A stretch of 64,000 nt of DNA from Mycolicibacterium rhodesiae (GTDB lineage: Bacteria; Actinomycetota; Actinomycetes; Mycobacteriales; Mycobacteriaceae): assembly GCF_002086695.1 (NCBI RefSeq), contig NZ_MVIH01000013.1, forward strand, positions 62,001 to 126,000. Reading direction: 5' to 3'. Positions within the stretch are counted from its first letter, which is position 1. Every line of letters starts with the position of its first letter. Under the pieces are notes generated by a model, which saw only the letters and a list, made by a program, of their open reading frames with translations, did no database searches and was not told the origin of the DNA. Positions 19,301 through 28,081 of the stretch are shown here, one piece after another. The position numbers and the translations under genes are program-made.

Positions 19301-20852
19301 GCCCGACCCCCTCGGTGAGCTGATGGGGCGCTTCGCCCGAACCCGTGGCCCGTTCACCACTGCCGAGGCCGCGGCCCGGTTCGGCCTCGGCTTGCGAGTC
19401 GCCGCCGATGTGCTGGGCCGGATGTCGGTGGACGGCAAGCTGGTTCGTGGCGAGTTCGTGGCCGGTCCGGACGCCGACCAGTGGTGTGACGCCGAGGTGC
19501 TGCGCATACTGCGTCGCCGCTCGCTGGCGGCGCTGCGGGCGCAGGTGGAGCCGGTGAGCACGGCGGCCTATGCCCGGTTCCTGCCTGCGTGGCAACAGGT
19601 CGGCAGCTCTGCGACGTCCGGGGTCGACGGTCTGGCAAGCGTGATCGACCAGCTCGCCGGGGTGCCGATCCCCGCCTCGGCGGTCGAGCCACTGGTGTTC
19701 GGCCCGCGGGTGCGCGACTACCAGCCTGCGATGCTGGACGAGCTGCTTGCCTCGGGTGAGGTCACCTGGTCGGGGGCGGGATCGATCTCGGGCAGCGACG
19801 GCTGGATCACGTTCCACCACGCGGATACCGCACCGCTGACGCTCGCGACTCCCGCCGAGATCGACTTCACCGACGCGCACCGCGCCATTCTCGAGGTCCT
19901 CGGCGAGCCCGGTGAGGCGCGCGGCGCGTTCTTCTTCCGGCAACTGGTCGGCGGATCGGAAGAGACCGCCAAAGCCGCGCTGTGGGACCTCATCTGGGCC
20001 GGCTGGGTCACCGGTGACACGTTCGCGCCGGTGCGCGCCATGCTGGCGGGTGGGCGCAAGCCGGGGACGCGGCGTCCCGCCGCACCGGCGCACCGCCAGC
20101 GGCGAGCGCCGCGGTTGAGTCGCTACTCCGTGGCGCACGCCCAAGCTCGCTCGGTGGATTCGACGGTCGCCGGGCGATGGTCGGCATTGCCGGCTCGCGA
20201 GCCGGATTCAACTGTGCGCGCGCACTTCTCCGCTGAGTTGTTGCTGAACCGCCATGGTGTGCTGACCAAGGGCGCGGCAGCCACCGAGGGGGTACCTGGC
20301 GGGTTCGCCACGATGTACAAGGTGCTGACCGGGTTCGAGGAGGCCGGGCGATGCCAGCGGGGTTACTTCGTCGAGTCGCTCGGCGGAGCGCAGTTCGCGG
20401 TCGCGTCGACCGTCGACAGGCTGCGGACCTATCTCGACGGTGTGGATCCCGAGCGGCCCGACTACCGCGCGGTCGTGCTGGCGGCCGCCGATCCGGCCAA
20501 CCCGTACGGCGCGGCACTGCCGTGGCCGGCCCGCCCGGACGCCGACGCCAGCCATCGGCCGGGCCGGAAGGCCGGCGCACTCGTCATCCTGGTGGACGGT
20601 GCGCTGGTGTGGTACCTCGAGCGGGGTGGACGATCGCTGTTGAATTTCAGCACCGACGACGAGGCGCAGCGAGCCGCGGCGGGAACGCTGGCCGAACTGG
20701 TGAGCAGCGGCCGTATCGGCGGTGTGTTGGTCGAAAAGCTCGACGGCGTACCGGTTTTGGAGGCCGGTGCGCACGTTGACCGCAAGGCCACCGCCGACGC
20801 GCTGGTGGACGCCGGGTTCTCCCGCACCCCGCGCGGTCTGCGGTTGCGCTGA
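16323..20852 (+). CDS. lhr: Large helicase-related protein Lhr (SF2 DNA helicase)
   Basis: This 1509-aa protein is close to the length of the mycobacterial Lhr family. The N-terminal DExH core has motif I APTGSGKT, motif II DEVH, motif III SAT and motif VI QRVGRAGH, followed by winged-helix and barrel regions and the long C-terminal domain specific to full-length Lhr. It unwinds RNA:DNA and DNA duplexes with ATP, moving 3' to 5', and is tied to DNA repair. The GTG at 16323 is chosen from its upstream CACCCT; ATG 16341 is an alternative. Synteny with Rv3296 and the downstream nei supports the name. Confidence 0.95.
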   Translation: MSPPDPMNRFSPLTRRWFTGTFAEPTAAQARAWSAIADGDNTLVIAPTGSGKTLAAFLWAIDQLAHEPEGAGTRVLYVSPLKALAVDVERNLRTPLTGITRIAERDGVPAPQISVGVRSGDTPPARRRELITKPPDILITTPESLFLMLTSAARETLTGIETVIIDEVHAVAATKRGAHLALSLERLDALLPKPAQRIGLSATVSPPEEVARFLSGARPTTIVAPPATKTFELTVQVPVPDMANLENNTIWPDVEARIVDLIEAHNSTIVFANSRRLAERLTARINEIHAERSGVELDAPPNRQVPGGPPAHIMGSGQTYGAEPLLARAHHGSVSKEQRAAVEDDLKSGRLKSVVATSSLELGIDMGAVDLVIQVEAPPSVASGLQRVGRAGHQVGEISRGVLFPKHRTDLIGCAVSVQRMLAGQIETMRVPTNPLDVLAQHTVAACALEPVSADEWFDVVRRSAPFATLPRSAFEATLDLLSGKYPSTDFAELRPRLIYDRDNGTLTARPGAQRLAVTSGGAIPDRGMFTVYLATDSEKPSRVGELDEEMVYESRPGDVISLGATSWRITEITHDRVLVIPAPGQPARLPFWRGDDAGRPAELGQAIGKFTGELAGMGRDDFDKRCNELGFADYATDNLWQLLDDQRNATATVPSDTTLLVERFRDELGDWRVVLHSPYGLKVHGPLALAVSRRLLERYGIDEKPTASDDGIVVRLPDTEDAPPGADLFVFAPDEIEPLVTTEVGGSALFASRFRECAARALLLPRRHPGKRSPLWHQRQRAAQLLDVARKYPDFPIVLEAVRECLQDVYDVPTLTDLMSRIAQRRVRLVEVETPMPSPFAASLMFGYVGAFMYEGDSPLAERRAAALSLDSTLLAELLGRVELRELLDPDVIAATSRQLQHLSEDRKARDAEGVADLLRLLGPLTEDEIAERCTVDDVGGWLDGLHASRRVLPLSYAGQSWWAGIEDIGRLRDAVGVAVPVGVPTSFTETVPDPLGELMGRFARTRGPFTTAEAAARFGLGLRVAADVLGRMSVDGKLVRGEFVAGPDADQWCDAEVLRILRRRSLAALRAQVEPVSTAAYARFLPAWQQVGSSATSGVDGLASVIDQLAGVPIPASAVEPLVFGPRVRDYQPAMLDELLASGEVTWSGAGSISGSDGWITFHHADTAPLTLATPAEIDFTDAHRAILEVLGEPGEARGAFFFRQLVGGSEETAKAALWDLIWAGWVTGDTFAPVRAMLAGGRKPGTRRPAAPAHRQRRAPRLSRYSVAHAQARSVDSTVAGRWSALPAREPDSTVRAHFSAELLLNRHGVLTKGAAATEGVPGGFATMYKVLTGFEEAGRCQRGYFVESLGGAQFAVASTVDRLRTYLDGVDPERPDYRAVVLAAADPANPYGAALPWPARPDADASHRPGRKAGALVILVDGALVWYLERGGRSLLNFSTDDEAQRAAAGTLAELVSSGRIGGVLVEKLDGVPVLEAGAHVDRKATADALVDAGFSRTPRGLRLR

Positions 20853-20859
20853 GGTTCGG

Positions 20860-21237
20860 CTATAGGACATACGCGCCGATGAGCTGCCCGATGGATCGGA
20901 TGTCGACCTGACCATTGAAGTCCAACCGGACCGTGCCGAGACCTGAAAACCATAATTGGAGCTCGGCATCAAGATCGAACCGTCCTGCAGTTTCGATGCT
21001 CCACGCCTGAATCTTGCTGTACGGCAACGACGTGTAGTCGCGTTTCTTCCCGGTGATGCCCTGCACGTTTATCGCGATAAGACGTTTGTTGGTGAACACC
21101 ACCGAGTCGCGCATGCCCTTGAAGCCGAGGTGCACGGCTTCTCCGTCTACGAGGATGGGCGCGAGCTCACTGGCAAGCATGCGCGGATCACTCGGCGCGA
21201 GTCGCGCGAAGAGGCCGCCGCTCTGGAAATCGATCAC
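20860..21237 (-). CDS. PH-domain (bPH) protein of unknown role
   Basis: This 125-aa protein resembles bacterial pleckstrin-homology domains. It has the pattern FTNKRLIAI-(6)-KKRDYTSLPYSKI in its middle, followed by a strand-rich half and a terminal helix. It has no signal peptide or membrane segment. The GTG start has AGGCTA on the plus strand (TAGCCT on the coding strand, 21244-21249) 6 bases away, so it is probably leaderless. It is divergent from the DUF222-HNH gene by 71 bases. The function of this family is not established. Confidence 0.8.
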   Translation of the reverse strand: MIDFQSGGLFARLAPSDPRMLASELAPILVDGEAVHLGFKGMRDSVVFTNKRLIAINVQGITGKKRDYTSLPYSKIQAWSIETAGRFDLDAELQLWFSGLGTVRLDFNGQVDIRSIGQLIGAYVL

Positions 21238-21308
21238 GCCACAAGGCTATCGGCACTGCCAAACCGCCGATTCAAAACTTGTCGCCACCCCCGAGTAGTA
21301 TCGACCAC

Positions 21309-22712
21309 ATGTTCGAAGGACGAACTGATGCCGATCTCCTCGAGATGATGCGCCGTGGGCAGCGCAATGAACGAGTTGCGATTGCAGAGCGACTTCTGGC
21401 GGCCGGCCGGCTCTGTCAGCAGCGGATGCAGTCGGTCGAGGCAGCTGAGCGCGCCCAGTGGTGCGTCGACAATTGGGAGGCGGTCGCAGCTGAAGTGGCC
21501 GCCGAGCTCGGCATCAGCCAAGGGCGCGCATCGTCGCAGATGAGTTACGGCGTGCAGCTCATTGAACGACTACCGAAGCTCGGCGCGTTATTCGCCTCGG
21601 GCGCAATCGAATATCGCATCGTGATCACCGCAGTCTTCCGCACCGGCCTGATCACCGACGCGGACATACTCGACGCCGTCGACACTCGGCTTGCAGAGCA
21701 AGCCGCAGGGTGGAACACCTGCTCTGAGGAGAAACTCAAAGAGCGGATCGACTGGTTCGTCAGAGAACGTGATCCGAATGCCGTGCGCGCCGCACGACGA
21801 GCCGACGATGACCGTCATATCGAAACCACTCCCGCGGCAGACGGAATGGCCGAAATCTATGGTCGCGTGCGAGCATCGGACGCGGCGGCATTCGACCAGC
21901 GACTCAATCAGCTCGCCGCGACCGTGTGCCGTGACGATTCGCGCACCACTCGCCAACGCCGGTCAGATGCGTTGGGCGCGTGGGCAAACGGCGACTCGAC
22001 GATGTTCTGCGACTGTGGATCCGACGATTGCCCAACTCGCTCGGGCAACGACACCGCGCCGGGGCAATTCGTCATTCACCTGCTGGCCGACGCCAAGACG
22101 ATCACCGGCGAAGCGAGCACCCCGGCTCTGTTGCCCGGCTACGGCGGAATTCCGGCCGAGACCGTACGAACGTTGGCGAAGCGCGCGAAGCTGCGGCCGG
22201 TGGTCGGAGGCAAAGAGCTGAGCGCCGAACCGCGGTATCGGCCGTCGACTGCATTGGCGGAATTCATCCGCTGCCGCGACTTGACGTGTCGGTTCCCCGG
22301 GTGTGATCGCCCGGCCTCGGTAGCCGACATCGATCACACGGTGCCGTACCCGTTGGGGCCCACCCATCCGTCGAACCTGAAACTTCTCTGCCGCCTGCAT
22401 CATTTGCTGAAGACCTTCTATGCCGGACCGGGTGGCTGGACCGACCGTCAACTGCATGACGGAACAGTGATCTGGACGTCACCGTCGGGCCGCACCTACA
22501 CCACGAAACCTGGCGGCGCGCTGTTCTTCCCGCAGCTCTCCTCTCCGACCCCGGAGCTGAAGCTGCCCGAGGCCCCGACGCAGAATCAGCCCCGACGCGG
22601 TGTGATGATGCCGGCTCGTCGCCGGACCCGCGCCCAAGATCGAGCCGATCGGATCCGCTGGGAACGCGGACTCAACGAGGCGAGAGCCACCGCCCATCCG
22701 CCGCCCTTCTAG
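21309..22712 (+). CDS. DUF222 domain HNH endonuclease-like protein (13E12 family)
   Basis: This 467-aa protein has a helical DUF222 region (about 5-310) and a C-terminal HNH nuclease motif. Cys-containing CRDLTCRFPGC is followed by DIDHTVPYP and LLCRLHHLLKT, with metal-coordinating cysteines and histidines in place. The family is found in many copies in mycobacteria and is linked to 13E12 repeat elements, though no repeat termini are visible here. The ATG at 21309 has TAGTAT 7 bases upstream. The stop TAG is also the first three bases of the nei -10 hexamer. Biological role is unknown; a mobile-element origin is possible. Confidence 0.85.
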   Translation: MFEGRTDADLLEMMRRGQRNERVAIAERLLAAGRLCQQRMQSVEAAERAQWCVDNWEAVAAEVAAELGISQGRASSQMSYGVQLIERLPKLGALFASGAIEYRIVITAVFRTGLITDADILDAVDTRLAEQAAGWNTCSEEKLKERIDWFVRERDPNAVRAARRADDDRHIETTPAADGMAEIYGRVRASDAAAFDQRLNQLAATVCRDDSRTTRQRRSDALGAWANGDSTMFCDCGSDDCPTRSGNDTAPGQFVIHLLADAKTITGEASTPALLPGYGGIPAETVRTLAKRAKLRPVVGGKELSAEPRYRPSTALAEFIRCRDLTCRFPGCDRPASVADIDHTVPYPLGPTHPSNLKLLCRLHHLLKTFYAGPGGWTDRQLHDGTVIWTSPSGRTYTTKPGGALFFPQLSSPTPELKLPEAPTQNQPRRGVMMPARRRTRAQDRADRIRWERGLNEARATAHPPPF

Positions 22713-22715
22713 GCT
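22710..22715 (+). promoter_or_regulatory. nei -10 hexamer overlapping the upstream stop codon
   Basis: TAGGCT lies 6 bases before the nei ATG. Its first three bases are the TAG stop of the DUF222-HNH gene. Confidence 0.5.
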
Positions 22716-22721
22716 GGAACC

Positions 22722-23489
22722 ATGCCCGAAGGCGATACCGTCTTCCGCACCGCGGCCAACCTGCGCGAGGCGCTGGTCGGCAAGACGCTGACGCGGTGCG
22801 ATATCCGCGTGCCGCGCTACGCCACCGTGGATCTTGCCGGCCACACCGTGGACGAGGTGATCAGTCGCGGCAAGCACCTGTTCATCCGGGTGGGCCCGGC
22901 CAGCATCCACTCACACCTGAAGATGGACGGTGCATGGCGAGTCGGCCCGAAGGGCAAACCCGTCCGCAACGCCTACAAGATCCGAATCGCCCTGGAAGCC
23001 GGGGACATTCAAGCGCTCGGCATCGACCTGGGCATCCTGGAGATCCTGGACCGGGACCACGACGAAGACGCCGTCGCCCACCTGGGCCCCGACCTTCTCG
23101 GCGCCGACTGGGATCCCAAGGCGGCGGCCGCCAACCTGGCCGAAGACCCGGACCGTCCCATCGCAGCGGCCCTGCTGGATCAGCGCAACCTCGCCGGCGT
23201 CGGCAACGTGTACGCCAACGAACTCTGCTTCGTGTTCGGCCGACTCCCCACCAGTCCCGTCAGCAGCCTGCCCGATCCGTTGCGGGTCGTCACCCGAGCG
23301 CGAGACATGTTGTGGGCGAATCGGACACGGGTAAATCGCACCACCACCGGAAACCGCCGGGGCGGCCAAGACCTCTGGGTCTACGGTCGAGCCGGTGAAC
23401 CGTGTCGCCGCTGCGGCACCCCGATCCGCCGCGCCGAGTCCTCCGACGACGACCGCGTCACGTACTGGTGCCCGTCGTGTCAGCGGTGA
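22722..23489 (+). CDS. nei: Endonuclease VIII (Nei) DNA glycosylase/AP lyase
   Basis: This 255-aa Fpg/Nei-family enzyme begins MPEGD, so after Met removal Pro2 is the Schiff-base nucleophile and Glu3 the acid. A conserved Lys in SRGKHLF region and the C-terminal zinc finger (CRRC...CPSC, about 227-253) complete the family signature. It removes oxidised pyrimidines and cuts the backbone by beta,delta-elimination. It corresponds to Rv3297. The gene appears leaderless. Its last 32 bases overlap the convergent DUF1269-type gene. It stands next to lhr and the HNH gene in a small genome-maintenance group. Confidence 0.94.
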   Translation: MPEGDTVFRTAANLREALVGKTLTRCDIRVPRYATVDLAGHTVDEVISRGKHLFIRVGPASIHSHLKMDGAWRVGPKGKPVRNAYKIRIALEAGDIQALGIDLGILEILDRDHDEDAVAHLGPDLLGADWDPKAAAANLAEDPDRPIAAALLDQRNLAGVGNVYANELCFVFGRLPTSPVSSLPDPLRVVTRARDMLWANRTRVNRTTTGNRRGGQDLWVYGRAGEPCRRCGTPIRRAESSDDDRVTYWCPSCQR

Positions 23490-24015
23490 CCGGGTCGGCC
23501 GGCGGGTGAGTGATTTTCGCGATCTCGTCGGCGACCAGTTCGTCGAGGCTGTTGATTGTGGCGCGGTCCATCCGGATCGACCTCACCTCGGCGGCGCGGT
23601 ACAGAGTCGACTCAACCGGTCCGCGGCCGTTGGGATAGACCAGCGCAACCACCACCCCGGTACCCGCATCGAGTGCGCCACCCACCTCACGTTGCAAACC
23701 GATCCGCAGCTCATGCTCGGCGAACGCGCCCACCAGAGCGCCTGCCGCTCCCCCAACCACGACGGCGAGGCCCACTGGTGGCAGGAACAGTCCGAACAGG
23801 ATCCCAAGCCCGGCGCCCATACCGAGGGCCACCCGGCCGTGCCGATTGTGCGCCTCCAAGACGTGCGGCTGTCCTTCGGCGTCCTTCGTGACCAAGGCCG
23901 CAGCTCGCAGTTCCAAGCCGTGCTTGATCCGCTTCTCCAGCTCATGGAAGTCGGAGGCGGCCCGCTCGACGTCAGGGTATGCGGCTACCAGCACCAACTC
24001 ATGATCGTCGTCCAT
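23458..24015 (-). CDS. DUF1269-type membrane-associated protein
   Basis: This 185-aa protein has a charged N-terminal domain (about 1-65) resembling DUF1269/general-stress 17M-like proteins. A glycine-rich double transmembrane hairpin follows (about 66-101, GMGAGLGILFGLF and VGLAVVVGGAAGALVG), then a soluble C-terminal half. No function is assigned to the family. Its 3' end overlaps nei by 32 bases in convergent orientation. Confidence 0.75.
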   Translation of the reverse strand: MDDDHELVLVAAYPDVERAASDFHELEKRIKHGLELRAAALVTKDAEGQPHVLEAHNRHGRVALGMGAGLGILFGLFLPPVGLAVVVGGAAGALVGAFAEHELRIGLQREVGGALDAGTGVVVALVYPNGRGPVESTLYRAAEVRSIRMDRATINSLDELVADEIAKITHPPADPVTADTTGTST

Positions 24016-24047
24016 ACCTCAACACTGGCCCGGCTCACCGCGGGAGG

Positions 24048-24914
24048 CTAGGGACCGAAGACCCCGGCCGAGCTGACGAACGACCGCGGCTCGCCGGACA
24101 GCGGATCGTCGAACTCCAGCCGCTGCGCCACCAGCTGCAGCGGGGCGGAGAAGTCGTCGGCCGCCACCTCGACGATCCGCGGGTACAGCGGGTCGTTGTC
24201 GATCGGCAGACCCAGTGAAGCCATGTGTACCCGTAACTGATGTGTGCGCCCGGTCCGCGGGCTCAGCCGATACCAGCCGTCGGCCAGCGCTTCGACCAGC
24301 GTCTCGGCGTTCGGCTCCCCCGGCTCCTCCGCGGCCTGTAACACGCCGCGCCGCTTGATGATTCGGCTGCGCACCACCAACGGAAGCGCAACCGAAGCCG
24401 CCGAAGACGAGCGCGCCACATACGTCTTGGACACCAGCCCCCGCGCGAACAACGTCTGATACGCGCCCCGAACCTCACGCCGCACGGTGAACAGCAACAC
24501 CCCCGCGGTCAGCCGGTCCAGCCGATGCGCCGGACTCAACTCGGGCAGATCAAGCGAACGACGCAGCCGCACCAGCGCGGTCTGCGCGACGTGCCCGCCG
24601 CGCGGCATGGTGGCCAGGAAGTGCGGCTTGTCCACCACCACGATGTTGTCGTCGCGGTAGAGCACCGGAATGTCGAACGGCACCACCACCTCGTCGGGCA
24701 GCTCCCGATACAGGTACACGTGCGCGCCCGCCGGTAGGACCGTCGACAACGAGATCACCGCACCCTCGGCGTCGACCACCCCGCCGTCGCGCACCTTCGC
24801 CAACCCCTCCGGCCCGAACCGGCGAGAGAACTCGTCGGCCACATTGCCGCCCTTCAGTCGCAGCCGCGCCGGCCCGAGTCCGTCGCGCACCGGCAAGGGA
24901 GCAGGTCGCCTCAA
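24048..24914 (-). CDS. RluA-family pseudouridine synthase
   Basis: This 288-aa protein carries the RluA catalytic motif HRLDRLTAGV, whose Asp attacks the uridine, plus the downstream RTGRTHQLRVH motif and an N-terminal S4-like segment. It would isomerise specific uridines in rRNA or tRNA. It is the Rv3300c homologue by synteny. The TTG start overlaps the glpD2 stop (TTGA), so it is probably translated after glpD2. A later in-frame start would lose part of the N-terminal domain. The RNA target is unknown. Confidence 0.88.
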   Translation of the reverse strand: MRRPAPLPVRDGLGPARLRLKGGNVADEFSRRFGPEGLAKVRDGGVVDAEGAVISLSTVLPAGAHVYLYRELPDEVVVPFDIPVLYRDDNIVVVDKPHFLATMPRGGHVAQTALVRLRRSLDLPELSPAHRLDRLTAGVLLFTVRREVRGAYQTLFARGLVSKTYVARSSSAASVALPLVVRSRIIKRRGVLQAAEEPGEPNAETLVEALADGWYRLSPRTGRTHQLRVHMASLGLPIDNDPLYPRIVEVAADDFSAPLQLVAQRLEFDDPLSGEPRSFVSSAGVFGP

Positions 24915-26656
24915 TTCAAGGGCACCGGCTCGAGGATCTCGGCCCGGGCCTCGGGCGCCGACGCCCGCAGCGCATCGGCGGACTCGTCGTCGGGCTGAGC
25001 CTGCGAAAGAACCTCGGCCTCAACCCGAGCCAGATAGGTGTCCACCTCGCGGTCGATGTCGTCGCCGCTCCAGCCGAGGATCGGCGCGACGACCTCGGCG
25101 ACCTCGCGAGCACAGTCCACGCCGCGGTGCGGGTACTCGATCGAGATCCGCATCCGCCGGGCCAGGATGTCCTCCAGGTGCAATGCCCCTTCGGCGGCCG
25201 CGGCATAGGCCGCCTCCACCTTGAGGTACACCGGCGCATCGGTGATCGGATCGAGCAACTCCGGCTTGTCGGCGGCCAGCGCCAGCACATCGCCGATCAG
25301 CGAGCCGTACCGGTCCAGCAGGTGACGCACCCGGTACGGATGCAGGCCGTAGCCGGCGCCGACACTCTGGGTCTGATTGACCAGCGCAAAGTAACCGTCG
25401 GCCCCCATCAGCGGCACCTTCTCGGTGATCGACGGCGCCACCCGCGCCGGGATGTACTCGGCGGCGGCGTCCACCGCGTCCTCGGCCATCACCCGATACG
25501 TCGTGTATTTGCCGCCGGCAATCGCGACCAGGCCCGGTGAGGGGACCGCGACGGCATGCTCGCGCGACAGCTTGGACGTCTCTTCGCTCTCCCCGGCCAG
25601 CAGCGGCCGCAACCCGGCGTACACCCCGTCGATGTCGTCGTGGGTGAGCGGCGTGGCCAGCACCGTGTTGACGTGGCCGAGGATGTAGTCGATGTCGGCC
25701 TTGGTCGCGGCCGGGTGCGCCAGGTCGAGGTTCCAGTCGGTGTCGGTGGTGCCGATGATCCAGTGGGTGCCCCACGGGATCACGAACAGCACCGACTTCT
25801 CGGTGCGCAGGATGATCGCCACCTCCGACACGATCCGGTCCCGCGGCACCACCACGTGCACACCCTTGGACGCGCGCACCCGAAACCGGCCGCGCTCCTT
25901 GCTCAATGCCTGGATCTCGTCGGTCCACACCCCGGTCGCGTTGATCACGACGTGCCCGCGGACGTCTTCCACGGATCCGTCCTCGGAGTCGCGGATCTTG
26001 ACCCCGATCACCCGGTCACCCTCCCGCAGCAGTGAGACCACCTGCGTCGAGGTGCGCACCACGGCGCCGTAGTGCGCGGCGGTGCGGGCGACGGTCATGG
26101 TGTGCCGGGCGTCGTCGACGACGGTGTCGTAGTAGCGGATCCCGCCGATCAGCGAGCTCCGCTTGAGCCCCGGCGCAAGTCGCAGCGCACCGGATTTCGT
26201 CAAATGCTTTTGCGCCGGAACGGATTTCGCGCCGCCGAGCTGGTCGTAGAGGAAAATGCCCGCCGCGATGTACGGCCGCTCCCACACCCGCTTGGTCAGC
26301 GGGAACAGAAACGGCAGCGGCTTGACCAGATGCGGCGCCAGCGTGGTCAGGGACAGCTCACGCTCGTGCAGTGCCTCCCGGACCAGACCGAACTCCAACT
26401 GCTCGAGGTAGCGCAGACCGCCGTGGAACATCTTCGAACTGCGGCTCGAGGTCCCCGAGGCGAAATCGCGGGCCTCGACCAGGGCCACTTTGAGCCCGCG
26501 GGTCGCGGCATCCAGTGCGCAGCCCGCACCGACCACTCCGCCGCCGATGACGACGACGTCGAACTGTTCGCTGCCCAGCCGCTGCCAGGCATGCGCACGT
26601 TCGGTTGGTCCGAGGTAGGTCTGACCGGTGCCCGGTCGAAGGATCGGGTCGCTCAT
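24911..26656 (-). CDS. glpD2: Glycerol-3-phosphate dehydrogenase, FAD-dependent
   Basis: This 581-aa flavoprotein has the FAD-binding motif VVIGGGVVGAGCALDAA near residue 35 and the GlpD signatures GTSSRSSKMFHGGLRYLE and IPWGTHWIIGTTD. It oxidises sn-glycerol-3-phosphate to dihydroxyacetone phosphate at the membrane and passes electrons to the quinone pool. It matches Rv3302c and follows lpdA as in M. tuberculosis, but phoY1, which lies between glpD2 and Rv3300c there, is absent. The ATG has its own TAGCCT 6 bases upstream, so it can be transcribed apart from lpdA. Confidence 0.95.
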   Translation of the reverse strand: MSDPILRPGTGQTYLGPTERAHAWQRLGSEQFDVVVIGGGVVGAGCALDAATRGLKVALVEARDFASGTSSRSSKMFHGGLRYLEQLEFGLVREALHERELSLTTLAPHLVKPLPFLFPLTKRVWERPYIAAGIFLYDQLGGAKSVPAQKHLTKSGALRLAPGLKRSSLIGGIRYYDTVVDDARHTMTVARTAAHYGAVVRTSTQVVSLLREGDRVIGVKIRDSEDGSVEDVRGHVVINATGVWTDEIQALSKERGRFRVRASKGVHVVVPRDRIVSEVAIILRTEKSVLFVIPWGTHWIIGTTDTDWNLDLAHPAATKADIDYILGHVNTVLATPLTHDDIDGVYAGLRPLLAGESEETSKLSREHAVAVPSPGLVAIAGGKYTTYRVMAEDAVDAAAEYIPARVAPSITEKVPLMGADGYFALVNQTQSVGAGYGLHPYRVRHLLDRYGSLIGDVLALAADKPELLDPITDAPVYLKVEAAYAAAAEGALHLEDILARRMRISIEYPHRGVDCAREVAEVVAPILGWSGDDIDREVDTYLARVEAEVLSQAQPDDESADALRASAPEARAEILEPVPLN

Positions 26657-26662
26657 GACCCC

Positions 26663-26668
26663 AGGCTA
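26663..26668 (-). promoter_or_regulatory. glpD2 -10 hexamer overlapping the lpdA stop codon
   Basis: On the minus strand TAGCCT stands 6 bases before the glpD2 ATG. Its TAG is the lpdA stop codon. Confidence 0.5.
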
Positions 26669-28081
26669 GTCGAGATCGTCGTGGGCCATCAGGCGGCGCG
26701 CAGCCTCGACGATCGAGCCGGACAACGATGGGTACACCGACAGCGTCTGCGCCAGATCGGTCACCGAGATGCGGTTTTGCACCGCGAGGGCGATCGGCAG
26801 GATCAATTCGGAGGCGATCGGTGCGACCACCACACCGCCGATGACGACGCCGGTGGCGGGCCGGCAGAAGATCTTCACGAAGCCACGCTTGAGCAGCGAC
26901 ATCTTGGCGCGGGCGTTGGTCGTCAGCGGCAGCATCAGGGTCCTGGCCGGGACCGATCCGCTGTCGATCGCGGTTTGCGGCACGCCGACGGCGGCGATCT
27001 CGGGTCGGGTGAACGTGGCCGAGGCAACAGTGCGCAGCCGGATCGGGGCCACCCCCTCACCGAGCGCGTGGTACATCGCGATACGGCCCTGCATCGCCGC
27101 GACCGAGGCCAGCAGCAGCAGGCCGGTGCAGTCACCTGCGGCGTAGATCCCGGCCGCCGAGGTCCGCGACACCCGGTCGACCGGGATGTAGTTGCCCGGG
27201 CCGAGCTCGATGCCGACCCGCTCGAGGCCCAGGCCCGACGTGTTCGGCACCGATCCCACCGTCATCAGGGCATGGCTGCCCTCGACGACGCGGCCGTCGG
27301 CCATCGTGACGGTCACACCGGTGCCGGTGCTGACCACCGAGTCGGCCCTGGCGTTCTTGACCAACGTCACGCCGCGCTCGGCGAAGGTCTCCTCCAGCAC
27401 GGCCGCGGCGTCGCTGTCCTCGTGCGGCAGGATCTGATCGCGGCTGGCAACGACGGTGACGTCCACGCCCAGTTCGGTGTAGGCGTTACAGAACTCGGCG
27501 CCGGTGACGCCGGAGCCGACGATCACCAGATGTTCGGGCAGTTCAGGAAGGTCGTAAAGCTGCCGCCAGGTCAGAATCCGCTTGCCGTCGGGCACCGCGT
27601 TCGGCAGCACCCGGGGACTCGCTCCGGTGGCGATCAGCACCACGTCGGCCTTGAGCACTCCGGTCTGGCCGGAAGCGGTGGTGACCTTCACCCGGTGGTG
27701 TGCCATGCCGGGAACCGCGTCGATCAGCTCGCCGTGGCCCTGCACGACGTTCACCTTCTCGCGCAGCAGCTGGGTGCCGATGTCGGCGGACTGCGAGCGA
27801 GCCAGGGTCTTGACCCGGTTGTTGATGTCGGGCAGCGAGATCTTGGCGTCGTCGATGCCGATCTCGAATCCCAGGCCCGAAGCGCGGCGCAGCTCGGTGC
27901 GAACCCCGGTCGAGGCGATGAACGTCTTGGAGGGCACGCAGTCGAAGAGCACACAGGCTCCGCCGATGCCGTCGGAGTCCACCACGGTGACCTCGGCGAC
28001 CTCTCGGCCACGGCCTGCAGCGACCAGTGCCGCCTCGTAGCCGGCCGGCCCCCCACCGATGATCACGATCCGCGTCGTCAC
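26666..28081 (-). CDS. lpdA: LpdA, NAD(P)H-dependent flavoprotein disulfide reductase-family quinone reductase
   Basis: This 471-aa protein has the FAD motif IVIIGGGPAGYEAA at the N-terminus and a GGACVLFDCVPSK stretch, a variant of the disulfide motif with a wider-spaced Cys pair. It also has a second nucleotide motif VIVGSGVTGAEF and a normal dimerisation domain. M. tuberculosis LpdA (Rv3303c) lacks lipoamide dehydrogenase activity and reduces quinones, and the variant Cys region here agrees with that. The GTG at 28081 is chosen because TAGGCT lies 7 bases upstream on the coding strand. An open frame to 28402 is not coding. Confidence 0.94.
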   Translation of the reverse strand: MTTRIVIIGGGPAGYEAALVAAGRGREVAEVTVVDSDGIGGACVLFDCVPSKTFIASTGVRTELRRASGLGFEIGIDDAKISLPDINNRVKTLARSQSADIGTQLLREKVNVVQGHGELIDAVPGMAHHRVKVTTASGQTGVLKADVVLIATGASPRVLPNAVPDGKRILTWRQLYDLPELPEHLVIVGSGVTGAEFCNAYTELGVDVTVVASRDQILPHEDSDAAAVLEETFAERGVTLVKNARADSVVSTGTGVTVTMADGRVVEGSHALMTVGSVPNTSGLGLERVGIELGPGNYIPVDRVSRTSAAGIYAAGDCTGLLLLASVAAMQGRIAMYHALGEGVAPIRLRTVASATFTRPEIAAVGVPQTAIDSGSVPARTLMLPLTTNARAKMSLLKRGFVKIFCRPATGVVIGGVVVAPIASELILPIALAVQNRISVTDLAQTLSVYPSLSGSIVEAARRLMAHDDLD

